Origin: Clostridium zeae
Lineage (GTDB): Bacteria; Bacillota; Clostridia; Clostridiales; Clostridiaceae
DNA: 64,000 bases
Direction: 5' to 3'
Assembly (NCBI RefSeq): GCF_017312485.1
Contig: NZ_BMBA01000001.1
Span: forward strand, 1,068,396-1,132,395
In this document: positions 63,199 to 64,000 of the stretch, one piece after another
Numbering within the stretch: the stretch's first letter is position 1
Layout: each line of letters starts with the position of its first letter
Position numbers and translations under genes: made by a program
The notes under the pieces: generated by a model
Seen by the model: only the letters and a program-made list of their open reading frames with translations
The model's database searches: none
Told to the model about the DNA's origin: nothing

Positions 63199-64000
63199 TT
63201 AAAAATTATGTTCCCAGTTTTCGTTGAATTTGAATACTTTTGCAGGTCTAAAAGGCTTTCCTTCTATTTTTTCATCAGTTTCGATGATCATATCTTCCAT
63301 TTTTCGTCTAAAATTCAGTATTTCTCTTCCCATTATGGCTTCATATACATTTTGTAATTCTTTTACTGTAAATAATCTTGGAAGTAGATTAAAGGCAATT
63401 GGCGTATATTCTACTTTATTTCTTAATCTATCAATTGCATAATCCAAAATCTTATAATGATCAAAAGCTAGATTTTCTGCTGATCCATCTAACAGAATAT
63501 AGTTCATTTCTTTTCTTCTATATATATTTCTATCAATCTTCTCAATTACTTGGTATTTTACTTCAACCTCATTATCTTCAGATTTTAGAGTGAGTATGTG
63601 ATTATTTTCTATATAACTATGATTTTTTTTAGTTTCAACAAGAACTTTATCTATCCAAAACCACTTACTTTCTTTCAATTCATTTGTTTGCTCAAACTTT
63701 ATAATTTCTTTTTCAATTAAGGCCATGTTTCCTATGCTAATAACCCTAGTTCTCTTATCTCTATTTATATCTCCAAAGGTGTAAAGCTGCTCAATATAAA
63801 CATCCTCTACCCCTGTTTTTTCTCTTAATTTTCTTTTCGCGCCCTCTTCCAGTCCTTCATTTATATCAATAAAACCACCTGGAATGGACCACTTACCCTT
63901 TTCAGGGTACTCATCTCTTTTAACCAAAAGAACCTGCATGCCCTTTTTAGGAACCTTTCTTTGATTATCTTCTTTTATATCATCTGTGGTAAATATTATT
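63199..64000 (-). CDS. NrtR-like Nudix-domain transcriptional regulator (5' end outside window)
   Basis: 267 residues are visible, and the frame stays open to the window edge with typical N-terminal residues (IIFTTDDIKEDNQRKVPKKG), so about ten codons are missing. The N-terminal Nudix domain (to about 150) has a degenerate Nudix box: after GGFIDINEG the expected REUxEExGU reads RKLREKTGV, with two of the catalytic acids replaced by Lys. The C-terminal part (DYAIDRLRNKVEYTPIAFNLL, FTVKELQNVYEAIMG, NFRRKMEDMI) is the winged-helix DNA-binding domain of NrtR. NrtR repressors sense ADP-ribose or related NAD metabolites and control NAD genes; here it is first in the operon it would regulate. Confidence 0.8.
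   Translation of the reverse strand, partial: IIFTTDDIKEDNQRKVPKKGMQVLLVKRDEYPEKGKWSIPGGFIDINEGLEEGAKRKLREKTGVEDVYIEQLYTFGDINRDKRTRVISIGNMALIEKEIIKFEQTNELKESKWFWIDKVLVETKKNHSYIENNHILTLKSEDNEVEVKYQVIEKIDRNIYRRKEMNYILLDGSAENLAFDHYKILDYAIDRLRNKVEYTPIAFNLLPRLFTVKELQNVYEAIMGREILNFRRKMEDMIIETDEKIEGKPFRPAKVFKFNENWEHNF

Overview
This is an AT-rich, low-GC Gram-positive chromosome segment, most consistent with a spore-forming Clostridium (sensu stricto type). The reasons are AAGGAGG-type ribosome sites before nearly every gene, a meso-DAP-type MurE, sporulation genes (SpoVD, PdaA-like deacetylase, YtxC), a T-box leader on pheST, KtrAB potassium transport, and Firmicute-style division genes (sepF, divIVA, mraZ, sbp). 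No rRNA, tRNA, CRISPR array, phage module or transposase gene was seen. Most genes are on the minus strand.

Layout: 1-6.5 kb holds the edge of a probable GspE/PilB ATPase, a lipoprotein, rqcH, a THUMP-domain RNA methyltransferase, pyrR, an RluD-type pseudouridine synthase and a DksA/TraR-type zinc-finger protein. 6.9-22.5 kb is the division and cell wall (dcw) region. Read in its own (minus) direction it runs mraZ, rsmH, an ftsL-like gene, spoVD, murE, murF, mraY, ftsW; then a terminator; then ftsQ, DUF881, sbp, DUF881, ylmE, sepF, yggT, ylmH, divIVA. ychF and a pdaA-like gene follow. 25.2-36.2 kb is a surface polysaccharide locus: two glycosyltransferases on the plus strand with a cyclodeaminase gene (fchA-like), and facing them a minus-strand locus of TPR protein, CpsC, CpsD, CpsB, priming sugar transferase, O-antigen-ligase-type polymerase, GT4 and a TagA/WecG enzyme. 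36.5-41.3 kb holds phosphoglucomutase, rplY, an Orn/Lys/Arg-type decarboxylase and a DUF523 protein. 41.3-53.7 kb holds mutS2, a U32 peptidase, zapA, pheT/pheS with T-box, a TrmH methyltransferase and ktrAB. 54.2-56.5 kb is rplT, rpmI, infC (ATT start) with its leader, and ytxC. 56.7-59.7 kb is a small accessory region (DUF6873-like, HsmA-like, GNAT, PF06541-like). 60.3-64 kb is a four-gene NAD/ADP-ribose-related operon: an NrtR-like Nudix regulator cut by the window edge, a PRPP-synthetase homologue, a nicotinamidase-like cysteine hydrolase and a NAMPT-like phosphoribosyltransferase.

The points most worth a second look are: (1) the Prs-like plus NAMPT-like operon with a degenerate Nudix sensor, whose gene pair resembles NAD+-reconstitution (NARP1-type) modules; (2) three families of short non-coding repeats, namely a ~97-bp palindromic MITE-like family with up to ten members or relatives, a ~45-bp structured element beside terminator hairpins, and a third element that starts exactly at terminator T-tracts; (3) an 8-bp hairpin filling the gap between the Shine-Dalgarno sequence and the ATG of mraY; (4) three perfect-phase 10-bp MraZ operator repeats before mraZ; and (5) non-canonical starts (ATT for infC, possibly ATA for yggT).
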